A model generated the notes under the pieces. That model saw only the letters and a program-made list of their open reading frames with translations, had not been told where the DNA came from and searched no databases. A DNA stretch of 55,336 nucleotides from CAIZGX01 sp044374295 (GTDB taxonomy: Bacteria; Bacteroidota; Bacteroidia; Flavobacteriales_D; Sanyastnellaceae): NCBI GenBank assembly GCA_044374295.1, contig JBILOU010000006.1:1-55336 (forward strand). The letters run 5' to 3'. Made by a program: the position numbers and the translations under genes. Positions 1-7,044 of this stretch are shown in pieces. The stretch's first letter is position 1. Every line of letters begins with the position of its first letter.

Positions 1-1
1 A

Positions 2-109
2 CACATCTTAACCAAGAAGGGCACTAAGCAAAAGCGCAACTTGACTAAGACTGGTCTTGTACACCCATCAGACGAGAGATCTATCAAGGCGCAGTTGCTT
101 GTAGCCTAA
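2..109 (+). CDS. rpmI: 50S ribosomal protein L35, C-terminal part
   Basis: The reading frame enters from the left edge and ends with TAA at 107-109, giving 35 residues. They begin HILTKKGTKQKRNLTKTG and continue with a VHPSDERSIKAQLL segment, which matches the C-terminal half of bacterial L35 (usually about 65 residues). L35 is a small basic protein of the large ribosomal subunit. The next gene is rplT, as in the conserved infC-rpmI-rplT cluster, so infC probably lies just outside the window. The start is missing only because the window begins inside the gene. Confidence 0.93.
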   Translation, partial: HILTKKGTKQKRNLTKTGLVHPSDERSIKAQLLVA

Positions 110-151
110 TGTTCATTTATTAAAGAAGCAAGGTAAAGTTTAACCCGGTAA

Positions 152-178
152 AAGGTCTTAAGTTCGAAAGAACACCTT
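152..178 (+). promoter_or_regulatory. Stem-loop in the rplT leader, possible L20 autoregulatory site
   Basis: Between rpmI and rplT an outer stem AAGGT/ACCTT (152-156 with 174-178) encloses a GTTC/GAAC stem (162-165 with 170-173) closed by a GAAA tetraloop. L20 is known to repress its own operon through leader structures that imitate its 23S rRNA site in other bacteria. Whether this structure does so is inference. Confidence 0.35.
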
Positions 179-197
179 CGCCTAAAAACAAAAAGTT

Positions 198-545
198 ATG
201 CCACGCAGTAAAAATGCAGTCGCCAGTAGAGCCAGAAGAAGAAAAGTTCTTAAAATGGCAAAAGGTTACTTCGGTTCACGTAAAAACGTTTGGACAGTAG
301 CCAAAAACTCAGTAGAAAAAGCATTATGTTATGCTTACATCGGACGTAAACTTCGCAAGCGCGATTTCCGTTCTTTGTGGATTGCTCGTATCAACGCCGG
401 TGCTCGTCAGCACGGAATGTCATACAGCGCATTCATGGGTCAAATTCACGCTCACGGAATCGAATTGAACCGTAAGGTTCTTGCAGATTTAGCAATGAAT
501 CACCCAGAGGCGTTCAAAGCAGTAGCAGAACGTATCAAAAAATAA
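198..545 (+). CDS. rplT: 50S ribosomal protein L20
   Basis: This 115-residue basic protein is L20, which binds 23S rRNA early in large-subunit assembly and can repress its own operon in several bacteria. The N-terminus is the long Arg/Lys-rich helix (MPRSKNAVASRARRRKVLK), followed by the globular part with YAYIGRKLRKRDFRSLWI. The length is the usual one for the family. It follows rpmI by 88 nt and ends in a dense cluster of hairpins: one beginning at the stop codon, an intrinsic terminator, then a ten-unit hairpin array. Identification is secure. Confidence 0.98.
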   Translation: MPRSKNAVASRARRRKVLKMAKGYFGSRKNVWTVAKNSVEKALCYAYIGRKLRKRDFRSLWIARINAGARQHGMSYSAFMGQIHAHGIELNRKVLADLAMNHPEAFKAVAERIKK

Positions 546-591
546 TTTCTAGCAATAGAAATAGGAAAAGCCCTCTTCGGAGGGCTTTTTT
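545..591 (+). terminator. Hairpin at the stop codon followed by rho-independent terminator of rplT
   Basis: A perfect 7-bp stem ATTTCTA/TAGAAAT with a GCAA tetraloop (545-562) starts on the last base of the rplT stop codon. It is followed by AGCCCTC-TTCG-GAGGGCT (569-586), extended by an A-run/T-run with five or more T residues to 591. The second element is a textbook intrinsic terminator. The first may stabilise the 3' end. Confidence 0.9.
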
Positions 592-738
592 GTGCTTCGC
601 ACGGATGTCTACGACTAATGTGCAAGCACTAATGTCTTTCAGACGACAGTGCAAGCACGAATGTCTGCGACGAAAGTCTATGACGAATGCCGTTGGCGAA
701 TGTCTTTCAGACTATACGTCTTTTGACGAATAATGCAT
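592..738. repeat. Hairpin array 1 (GAAT dialect, 10 units)
   Basis: Ten short palindromes follow one another, separated by 4 nt (one gap is 5 nt). In order: GTGCTTCGCAC (592), GTCTACGAC (607), GTGCAAGCAC (620), GTCTTTCAGAC (634), GTGCAAGCAC (649), GTCTGCGAC (663), GTCTATGAC (676), GCCGTTGGC (689), GTCTTTCAGAC (702), GTCTTTTGAC (718). Spacers are GGAT, TAAT, TAAT, GACA, GAAT, GAAA, GAAT, GAAT, TATAC. Every hairpin begins with G and ends with C, with stems of 3-4 bp. The array lies between the rplT terminator and the promoter of the next gene, so any transcript of it would be weak readthrough. No coding potential is apparent. Confidence 0.9.
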
Positions 739-744
739 AACTCA

Positions 745-777
745 TTTGGAAGCTTCGAGGTGGTATGTATATATTTA
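745..777 (+). promoter_or_regulatory. Putative promoter of the TonB_C gene at 782
   Basis: TTTG at 745-748 and TATATTTA at 770-777 are separated by 21 nt and resemble the Bacteroidota -33/-7 elements (TTTG and TAnnTTTG). The last base of the -7 box differs from consensus. Transcription would start next to the ATG at 782. Confidence 0.5.
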
Positions 778-781
778 TTGA

Positions 782-1435
782 ATGAAAAACACCCTCTTAC
801 TTATTGTATTCGGATTAATTTCAGTTTTGGGAATTAGCCAAACAACTCCTGAAACTCCTTCGACGTTCGTTCAAGTAATGCCAACGTATCCAGGTGGCGA
901 ACAAGCGTTGTACAAGTTTTTATACAATAACATTTCCTACCCTGAGAGGGAAAAATCTATGAATATTGAAGGGACGGTATTTGTAAATTTCGTTATTGAA
1001 AAAGATGGCACACCCACGAATTTTACCATAACGCGAGGTGTTGATGGGGGCATTGGATTGGATCGAGAGGCTTTAAATGCTTGCATGAAACTGGGTAAAT
1101 TCAATCCGGGTACTCAAAACGGTGTGCCGCAACGTGTTTTCTTAACCATTCCCATTAAGTTCCATTTGGAAGATGGCGGAGAGTGTGGTTTGTCGAAAAA
1201 AGAAATGAAGGAAATTGAGAAAGATGCGAAGTACATCTGTGACATGATGTTCAAAATAATTGATGCTCAGCGTTCGGGTGACGAGAAAAAATATAAGAAG
1301 TTGAAGGATGAGTTTGAAAAGAAAGCCAAGTCTCTTCAAGATAATTATTTGAAGGGTAGTGAAAAGGGAAAGGAGCTCGAGAAGCTAGTGAAACCATGCC
1401 TTGAAGAAGCCATGAAAGAAGCAATGGGAAAGTAA
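782..1435 (+). CDS. Secreted TonB C-terminal-domain protein with a charged helical tail
   Basis: The 217-residue protein has an N-terminal signal-like segment (about residues 1-20, ending near GISQ). A TonB_C domain follows at about 27-131, with the family pattern VMPTYPGGEQAL, NISYPEREKSMNIEGTVFV and NPGTQNGVPQRVFLTIPIKF. In TonB this domain contacts TonB boxes of outer-membrane receptors. Residues 132-217 form a Lys/Glu-rich tail, probably alpha-helical, that the next paralogue lacks. There is no proline-rich linker or long inner-membrane anchor, so it need not be a classical energy transducer. The gene 21 nt downstream is a shorter paralogue. The exact partner is unknown. Confidence 0.88.
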   Translation: MKNTLLLIVFGLISVLGISQTTPETPSTFVQVMPTYPGGEQALYKFLYNNISYPEREKSMNIEGTVFVNFVIEKDGTPTNFTITRGVDGGIGLDREALNACMKLGKFNPGTQNGVPQRVFLTIPIKFHLEDGGECGLSKKEMKEIEKDAKYICDMMFKIIDAQRSGDEKKYKKLKDEFEKKAKSLQDNYLKGSEKGKELEKLVKPCLEEAMKEAMGK

Positions 1436-1456
1436 GTTCTATTCAAAAAAAAACAG

Positions 1457-1852
1457 ATGATTAAAAGGACTTTTCTATTTATCTCGCTGGTGCTTTTTTC
1501 CGCCTTCGGATTTGGGCAGGATACCCTTCAGGAACCGCGCATGTTCGTTCAGGAAATGCCCGCTTATCCTGCAGGTGATGAAGTTATGATACGTGAAATA
1601 TTGAAATATGTAGTTTATCCCGAACAGGAGAAATTAATGAAGATTGAGGGCACTGTCAAGGTTCGGTTTGTTGTAGAGAAAGATGGAACACCATCGAATT
1701 TCGAGGTTATTCAGGGTGTGGTTGGTGCTCCGAGATTAGACGATGCAGCGCTTTTTGCGTGCAAACAATTAGGCAAATTTAATCCAGGAAAACAAGACGA
1801 TATGCCTCAACGTGTTTATCGGATTATTCCAATAAAATTTTCTTTGCCTTGA
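1457..1852 (+). CDS. Secreted TonB C-terminal-domain protein (short paralogue)
   Basis: This 131-residue protein has a signal peptide (MIKRTFLFISLVLFSAFGFGQ) followed almost at once by a TonB_C domain to the C-terminus (QEMPAYPAGDEVMIREIL, YVVYPEQEKLMKIEGTVKV, NPGKQDDMPQRVYRIIPIKF). It is clearly homologous to its upstream neighbour at 782-1435 but ends where the TonB_C domain ends. The 21-nt gap and shared strand suggest one transcript. The pair looks like a tandem duplication followed by divergence of the tail. A periplasmic location is inferred from the signal peptide. Confidence 0.88.
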   Translation: MIKRTFLFISLVLFSAFGFGQDTLQEPRMFVQEMPAYPAGDEVMIREILKYVVYPEQEKLMKIEGTVKVRFVVEKDGTPSNFEVIQGVVGAPRLDDAALFACKQLGKFNPGKQDDMPQRVYRIIPIKFSLP

Positions 1853-1914
1853 AGAGTTATAGAAAATGACACATTGAAAATATTCACTTTCTCTGATCCT
1901 TGAAAGAAGGTCGT

Positions 1915-2074
1915 CACGAAGTGTCATCAGCTCTGCTGTCATCACTCGAAGAGTGTCATCACAACGTGTTGTGTCATCAGCTCTGCTGTCATCACAACGT
2001 GTTGTGTCATCACGACCTGTCGTGTCATCGGCTACGCCGTCTTCCAGCTTCGCTGGTAATCACAACGTGTTGTG
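1915..2074. repeat. Hairpin array 2 (TCAT dialect, 10 units)
   Basis: Ten hairpins, each starting C and ending G, are spaced by 4 nt: CACGAAGTG (1915), CAGCTCTGCTG (1928), CACTCGAAGAGTG (1943), CACAACGTGTTGTG (1960), CAGCTCTGCTG (1978), CACAACGTGTTGTG (1993), CACGACCTGTCGTG (2011), CGGCTACGCCG (2029), CCAGCTTCGCTGG (2044), CACAACGTGTTGTG (2061). Spacers are TCAT seven times, then TCTT and TAAT. Stems of 3-6 bp differ between units by paired changes (CACAAC/GTTGTG against CACGAC/GTCGTG). It fills the gap between two converging genes and ends 3 nt before the stop codon of the hexosaminidase. Small open frames across it are repeat translations, not genes. Confidence 0.93.
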
Positions 2075-2077
2075 GAG

Positions 2078-4330
2078 TTACTCAATAACAACCTCATCAC
2101 AAAACAACCAACTCGGTTCGCCTACGGCGTCGTGCCATTCCGGACAAGGGCCGTTGTTAATTCCAATGACCTTGATGTATCGGGCCAATTGAACTTGACC
2201 TATGCCGTGGCTGAATTGATCAATAAGCTCTCCTGAAGTTTGCTCTTCAATGTTCGGATTTATTGTCGCCACTTTGTCCCATAAATTCCCGTCGAAGCTC
2301 TTGTAAATCTCCACGGCTTTCGGACGGAAGATCCACGCATTCGCGTAATGAAACCAGCGCGTGGTCACATGCTCGAATGGCTTCACATCGCCTAAGTCAA
2401 TGATCACTTCCATGTTCTTGCCTTGAACCCCTTGCCAAATACCGTCTCTGAAATTCGCAGTGCCAATTCTTCCATCCACCAAGGCGTTCTCACCGCCACC
2501 CGGATAATACACACTCGGCGTATAGGCAAGCGTTACCTTTTTACCCGTCGCCATGTTCGAAGTGTACACGCGTGACTCGTAGAAAACTCCAGTGCTCCAA
2601 GGAAAGTAATACTCAAAGTTTAGCTTGGTGTAGCGTTCATTTACAATGATGGGTTTGGTGTAGGTTTGTCTGGTTTCTTCTTCGTTTTTTCTGTAGTTAA
2701 CGATAATTAAACTGTTCGTACTTGTCACGGCTCGAACTTCAACCTCACCAGTAGGCAATACCTGTGAACGGAAATTCAAAGGGACGTCTGGAAATCCGTA
2801 TTTAATGTTCAACTGATCCAAGCGTTCGTAGTTCTTATAAACCCGCGCAGCAAAGGCTTCGTAATCGCGTTTCATTGGTGCTGTCCACAAGACTTCACTC
2901 AACGCCAACAACCTTGGAAATACTTTGCTATCGACAAGCTCTTGCGGTGCTCTTTCGGTCCACATATTTCCTTCCGCACCGCGAATGTATTTTCCTTCTT
3001 CCGCGCTTAACTCAGCAGGCATTGGATTGAAGCTGTATACTTTTTCCATGTTAATGTTATCGAGGCCGTAGTCTAAATAACAATGCGAGGTCGGACTCAT
3101 AACAACACCGTGCTTTTGCTTCGCTGCGGCAATTCCTCCTTCCATGCCTCGCCAGCTCTGAATCATAGCATCAACCGGAATTCCACCTTCCAGAATTTCA
3201 TCCCATCCAATAATCTGTCTCCCTTTTGTGTTGAGGTACTTCGCCATTTCTTCAATGAGCCAAGTCTGCAACTGCGCTTCGTTTTTCAATCCGTGATCAT
3301 GAATTCTCTTCTGACATTTATCGCAATGCTCCCAACGGAATTTCGGTGCTTCGTCTCCGCCAATGTGAATGTACTTACTCGGGAAAAGCGCGCAGACTTC
3401 GTCCATCACGTCTTTCAAAAACTGAACAGTGCTGTCGTTCCCTGCGCAATAAATGTCTTTGAACACGCCCCATTCCGTTTCAACCGGAATACTCTCTCCT
3501 GTGCAACTGAGCCAAGGGTAGGCGCTAATTGCAGCAACGGAATGACCGGGCATTTCTATTTCTGGAATAATGGTAACGTGCCTGGCTTGAGCATAAGCAA
3601 CAATGTCTTTGATTTGCGCTTGCGTGTAATAGCCTTCGCTCACATGATTTCCGAATTTATCCATGCGGTAAGAACCAAGACGCGCAAGCTCTGGATATTT
3701 TTTTATTTCAATGCGCCAGCCTTGGTCTTCGGTTAAGTGCCAATGCAAGACATTCATTTTGTAAAACGCCAAAGCGTCTATGTACTTCTTCACGGTAGCG
3801 ACATCCATGAAATGTCTTCCGCAGTCGAGCAGCATTCCGCGATGCGGATAAACAGGAGCATCTGAAATGTCCATGCTCGGAATTTCAAATGCAGCAAACG
3901 TTTCGTTTGTCTTGAAATACTTCGGTAACAATTGCTTCAAGGTCTGCATACCCCGTGAAATGCCTTCTTCCGTAGCCGATGTTAAACGGATTTCATTTTC
4001 GCGAACGGTTAAGTAGTAGGCTTCGGTATTGGAAGGAATGTTTTTCGTGAGTTGAAAAATGACTTTTTTGGGTTGACGTTTTTCCACGCCTTGGTTTGAA
4101 ACTTCAATAACCAAATCGGGTTCGTTCTCCTTCAACCAGGCATTGAAAAGGTCAACTTCATTCTGGCAAATCCCAAGAGCTTCCGCTTGTTGGCCTGCTG
4201 TCCAAAGAAATCCTTTTCCGTGAACATACGCAATGCTCGTCGGCATTGGAATTAGGGTTTCAACTTGCGCAAACGTTGAAATGCCTTTCAACATAAAAAC
4301 AACAAGAAGTGATTTGAAAAGAGGTTTCAT
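2078..4330 (-). CDS. Beta-N-acetylhexosaminidase, glycoside hydrolase family 20
   Basis: A 750-residue exported enzyme that removes terminal N-acetylhexosamine residues from chitin fragments, glycans or peptidoglycan-derived sugars. A signal peptide (to about residue 22, STFAQ) precedes a GH20 N-terminal domain (about 25-155) and the GH20 barrel (about 160-500). The barrel carries HWHLTEDQGWRIEI at 196-209 and the catalytic Asp326-Glu327 pair in HIGGDEAP. GH20 uses substrate-assisted catalysis in which this Asp-Glu pair orients the acetamido group and protonates the glycosidic oxygen. The C-terminal 200 residues look like beta-sandwich modules, possibly carbohydrate-binding and discoidin-like. 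It starts 9 nt after rsmE, so both probably share a transcript. Confidence 0.95.
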   Translation of the reverse strand: MKPLFKSLLVVFMLKGISTFAQVETLIPMPTSIAYVHGKGFLWTAGQQAEALGICQNEVDLFNAWLKENEPDLVIEVSNQGVEKRQPKKVIFQLTKNIPSNTEAYYLTVRENEIRLTSATEEGISRGMQTLKQLLPKYFKTNETFAAFEIPSMDISDAPVYPHRGMLLDCGRHFMDVATVKKYIDALAFYKMNVLHWHLTEDQGWRIEIKKYPELARLGSYRMDKFGNHVSEGYYTQAQIKDIVAYAQARHVTIIPEIEMPGHSVAAISAYPWLSCTGESIPVETEWGVFKDIYCAGNDSTVQFLKDVMDEVCALFPSKYIHIGGDEAPKFRWEHCDKCQKRIHDHGLKNEAQLQTWLIEEMAKYLNTKGRQIIGWDEILEGGIPVDAMIQSWRGMEGGIAAAKQKHGVVMSPTSHCYLDYGLDNINMEKVYSFNPMPAELSAEEGKYIRGAEGNMWTERAPQELVDSKVFPRLLALSEVLWTAPMKRDYEAFAARVYKNYERLDQLNIKYGFPDVPLNFRSQVLPTGEVEVRAVTSTNSLIIVNYRKNEEETRQTYTKPIIVNERYTKLNFEYYFPWSTGVFYESRVYTSNMATGKKVTLAYTPSVYYPGGGENALVDGRIGTANFRDGIWQGVQGKNMEVIIDLGDVKPFEHVTTRWFHYANAWIFRPKAVEIYKSFDGNLWDKVATINPNIEEQTSGELIDQFSHGIGQVQLARYIKVIGINNGPCPEWHDAVGEPSWLFCDEVVIE

Positions 4331-4339
4331 AAAAGAAGT

Positions 4340-5023
4340 TTATCGTTCGAAATATTCATGCGCTGCAACAATTGCTTTCAGCGCGGCGGTTTCAGTTCTT
4401 AATCGGTTTGTCCCCAAGGAAAGGGCAGGAGCATCCTTCGCCAATGCAATTTCATTTTTCGAAAAGTCTCCTTCCGGTCCAATGAAAATAGATAGGCTCG
4501 CATGCTTTTCTTTCCATGTTGAAAGTTGAATCTTCGGGCCGTCTTCGCAGTGCGCAAGCAATTTCATTCCAACTGCATTTTTCCATGCATCTTGAAATTT
4601 CACATCGAAATGTAATTCGGGCAATGAATATTGAAGGCTCTGCTTCAAAGCGGAAATGGCCACACGCTCAATGCGCTCGGGTTTCATGCGAACACGTTCC
4701 GAGTGTTCGCAAACCAAAAAGGTTATGCTTCGAATACCCATTTCAACGGCCTTTTCAACCAACCATTCAATGCGATCGGCATTCTTAGTGGGTGCTACAA
4801 AAAGGTGTAAATGGGGATTCGTGTTTTCAATGGTTTCTCTCGAAAGCGTTGTCAAAGTGCAATGCTTGTCGACCTTGTCTAGAGCGGCTTCTATGCGTTC
4901 GCCTTTGCCGTTGGTGAAGGTTAATTTCTCCCCTTCATGCAGGCGCAAAACTTTAATGTGACGGCTTTCTTCTTCGTTCAATTTCCAACTGCCGTCTTGT
5001 ATTTCAGATGAAAAGAATAACAT
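4340..5023 (-). CDS. rsmE: 16S rRNA (uracil-1498-N3)-methyltransferase
   Basis: This 227-residue protein matches RsmE, a SPOUT-fold enzyme that methylates N3 of U1498 in 16S rRNA using S-adenosylmethionine. The N-terminal PUA-like part contains ESRHIKVLRLHEGEKLTFTN. The C-terminal knot has GPEGDFSKNEIALA and LGTNRLRTETAALKAI, the cofactor-binding segments of the family. Its ATG at 5021-5023 is divergent from the aminotransferase gene. The hexosaminidase gene follows after 9 nt, a pairing with no obvious functional logic. Confidence 0.95.
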   Translation of the reverse strand: MLFFSSEIQDGSWKLNEEESRHIKVLRLHEGEKLTFTNGKGERIEAALDKVDKHCTLTTLSRETIENTNPHLHLFVAPTKNADRIEWLVEKAVEMGIRSITFLVCEHSERVRMKPERIERVAISALKQSLQYSLPELHFDVKFQDAWKNAVGMKLLAHCEDGPKIQLSTWKEKHASLSIFIGPEGDFSKNEIALAKDAPALSLGTNRLRTETAALKAIVAAHEYFER

Positions 5024-5059
5024 TGGAGCAAGTTAAGAAGGAAGCCGACAGGAATTGCC

Positions 5060-5067
5060 TAATTTTG
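5060..5067 (+). promoter_or_regulatory. -7 promoter box TAATTTTG of the aminotransferase gene
   Basis: TAATTTTG fits the Bacteroidota TAnnTTTG consensus and lies 18 nt before the ATG at 5086. It argues that translation starts at 5086 rather than at the in-frame ATG at 5008, which would overlap the divergent rsmE start. A -33 element is not clear. Confidence 0.65.
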
Positions 5068-5085
5068 CCGAGCAAATTTATTTCT

Positions 5086-6285
5086 ATGCCAAACATTTCA
5101 TCGAAAGCGGTGGCTATGCCATCTTCTCCAATTCGCAAGCTGGTGCCATTTTCAGAGGCCGCTAAAGCTGCGGGAAAGACTGTTTATCACTTGAACATTG
5201 GTCAGCCCGACATTGAAACGCCAGAGATTGTGCGTGAGAAAATGAAGGCGCTTGACACTAAGGTTATTGAATACAGCAATTCAGATGGAATTGGTTCATA
5301 CAAAAAAGGTTTAACGGGCTATTACGCTTCGAAGGAAATTACCCTAACTCCGCAACAACTCATGATCACCACAGGTGGTTCAGAGGCGTTGATTTTCACG
5401 TTCATGACGTGCATGAATCCGGGTGATGAGGTGATTATCCCAGAACCGTTTTACGCGAATTACAACGGATTTGCTGTAATGGCCGGAGTGAATGTGGTTC
5501 CTGTTACTTCATACATTGAAACAGGATTTGCACTTCCTCCGATTTCAGCATTCGAAGAGAAAATTACCCCAAAGACAAAGGCAATCGTGATTTGTAATCC
5601 AGGTAATCCAACTGGATATTTATATTCAAAGGAAGAGTTAGAGCAATTGCGCGATTTGGTCATTAAGCACGATTTATTCTTGATAGCAGATGAAGTTTAT
5701 CGCGAGTTTATGTACGACGGAGCCATTCCGCATTCGGTTATGAATTTGGAAGGGTTAGACAACCACGCTATCATGATTGACAGCGTGAGCAAGCGTTACA
5801 GCATGTGCGGTGCGCGTATTGGTGCACTCGTTACCCGTAACGCAGATGTCATGGCTATGGCCATGAAGTTTGCGCAAGCAAGACTTTCCCCACCAACATT
5901 CGGACAGATTGCTTCGGAAGCTGCTTTGGATACTCCGCAAGAATACTTCGATGGAGTAGTGGCAGAGTACGTCAAGCGCAGAGATATTTTAGTGAGCGGA
6001 TTGAACGCCATTCCTGGCGTTATGTGCCCAAATCCAAAGGGTGCATTTTATTGCATTGCTCGTCTTCCAATTGACAACGCAGATAAATTCTGTCAATGGA
6101 TGTTGGAAGATTTTTCACACAACAATCAAACGGTCATGATGGCTCCAGCAACGGGCTTCTATGCTACAGCAGGTGCCGGAACCAATGAAGTGCGCTTGGC
6201 TTATGTGTTGAATGAAGATGCGCTTCGCAATGCGGTGGAATGTTTGAAGGAGGCATTGGAAGTTTATCCGGGTAAAACATTTTAA
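5086..6285 (+). CDS. Pyridoxal-phosphate aminotransferase, class I (aspartate aminotransferase type)
   Basis: The 399-residue protein is a fold-type I aminotransferase. Signature parts are HLNIGQPDIETPE near the N-terminus, TTGGSEAL, NPGNPTGYLYS, DEVYREF, and the PLP-binding lysine in SVSKRYSMCGARIG (Lys236 from the chosen start). C-terminal RLAYVLN carries the arginine that binds the substrate carboxylate. The most likely substrate is aspartate or another amino acid with 2-oxoglutarate, but the exact specificity cannot be read from the sequence. The start at 5086 was chosen because a TAATTTTG promoter box precedes it; an ATG at 5008 is in frame but lies upstream of that box. Confidence 0.92.
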   Translation: MPNISSKAVAMPSSPIRKLVPFSEAAKAAGKTVYHLNIGQPDIETPEIVREKMKALDTKVIEYSNSDGIGSYKKGLTGYYASKEITLTPQQLMITTGGSEALIFTFMTCMNPGDEVIIPEPFYANYNGFAVMAGVNVVPVTSYIETGFALPPISAFEEKITPKTKAIVICNPGNPTGYLYSKEELEQLRDLVIKHDLFLIADEVYREFMYDGAIPHSVMNLEGLDNHAIMIDSVSKRYSMCGARIGALVTRNADVMAMAMKFAQARLSPPTFGQIASEAALDTPQEYFDGVVAEYVKRRDILVSGLNAIPGVMCPNPKGAFYCIARLPIDNADKFCQWMLEDFSHNNQTVMMAPATGFYATAGAGTNEVRLAYVLNEDALRNAVECLKEALEVYPGKTF

Positions 6286-6286
6286 T

Positions 6287-6294
6287 TATCTTTG
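6287..6294 (+). promoter_or_regulatory. -7 promoter box TATCTTTG upstream of the lipoprotein gene
   Basis: TATCTTTG overlaps the region just after the aminotransferase stop codon and lies 14 nt before the ATG at 6308. The lipoprotein gene is therefore probably transcribed on its own. Confidence 0.6.
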
Positions 6295-6307
6295 AAAAAA
6301 AAGCACC

Positions 6308-6991
6308 ATGAAAAAAGTATTGTTTTCTATTTTGATGCTAGCAGTTATTGCATTGACTTCCTGCACCGGTGAATCTGCTGGCGATGTGAATCAAGATCGT
6401 ATCTATACCGAATACGAGCAGTTTTACAATTCGAACACAGGTGTAACCACTGTTATAGCTAGATTTCGTTTTGGTGGTGCTTTAGGCACTTTATTGGAAT
6501 TGGATTCAACAGATAATGTGAAGTTTAATGGAGATGTTCTGCCTTACAATATTTTTTGGGGCGGACATGCGAAAGATTACGTTGGGAATATGGCTCCAGG
6601 AACTTTTGTCTACACCAATTTAGACGGCAACGTATTCACGAACACCGTTCCTACTTTTGAAACGATTGACTTCCCTTCGAACTTCACGGAATTGAGTCGT
6701 TCAACTGCGTATGATTTTCAATGGACCGGTACCGCTCTGAGCCAAAACCAAGAAGTAGGCGTATTTGTTGGCTCATGGGCTTGGGGTGACGATACCTGGA
6801 ATTTCACAAACAGTGTTGGTGCTACCAATATGGTTTTTGGAGTTAACTCGTTATCGAATTTGCCTTTGGGAACTTCAACGGTTTATTTAGACCGCACAAC
6901 AAGAAAGACGAATATTCAAGGTACTTCTAGAGGTGGTGTTATCAAGGGAAAGTTCAGAGCACCCAACAGAGTGATCAATGTGATAAACTAA
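6308..6991 (+). CDS. Lipoprotein of unknown function
   Basis: The 227-residue product begins with a lipoprotein signal peptide (MKKVLFSILMLAVIALTSC; the lipobox LTSC gives acylation at Cys19). The mature part is rich in Thr, Asn and aromatic residues and looks beta-stranded (NGDVLPYNIFWGGHAKDYVG, VGVFVGSWAWGDDTWNF). I do not recognise a family. It has its own promoter box and ends before a strong bidirectional terminator at 7012-7041. Envelope location is inferred from the lipobox. Confidence 0.85.
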   Translation: MKKVLFSILMLAVIALTSCTGESAGDVNQDRIYTEYEQFYNSNTGVTTVIARFRFGGALGTLLELDSTDNVKFNGDVLPYNIFWGGHAKDYVGNMAPGTFVYTNLDGNVFTNTVPTFETIDFPSNFTELSRSTAYDFQWTGTALSQNQEVGVFVGSWAWGDDTWNFTNSVGATNMVFGVNSLSNLPLGTSTVYLDRTTRKTNIQGTSRGGVIKGKFRAPNRVINVIN

Positions 6992-7011
6992 TTTGAAAAG
7001 AAATCATAAAG

Positions 7012-7041
7012 AAAAGGTGTTCATCTCTGAACACCTTTTTT
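7012..7041. terminator. Bidirectional intrinsic terminator between converging genes
   Basis: An 11-bp perfect stem AAAAGGTGTTC/GAACACCTTTT with loop ATCTCT lies between the lipoprotein gene and the converging PorE-like gene. T-runs follow on both strands (T tract to 7041 on plus, A tract 7012-7015 on minus). It can serve both genes. Confidence 0.93.
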
Positions 7042-7044
7042 GTT

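Noticed and set aside
592..738. Known REP/BIME or ERIC elements
   Set aside because: Those families share one conserved palindrome sequence of larger size. Here the palindromes differ in sequence, are much shorter, and only architecture and spacer are constant.
1900..2192. Open reading frames of 62 and 79 residues across array 2
   Set aside because: They translate the hairpin repeats into Ser/His/Cys/Val-rich strings; the orientation with TCAT spacers simply lacks stop codons. No promoter, no conserved protein features.
3083..3736. 217-residue plus-strand frame opposite the hexosaminidase gene
   Set aside because: It is the antisense shadow of a well-supported GH20 gene and has no recognisable protein features.
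5008..5085. Aminotransferase start at 5008
   Set aside because: It would overlap the start of divergent rsmE and lies upstream of the TAATTTTG box; conserved sequence begins after 5086.
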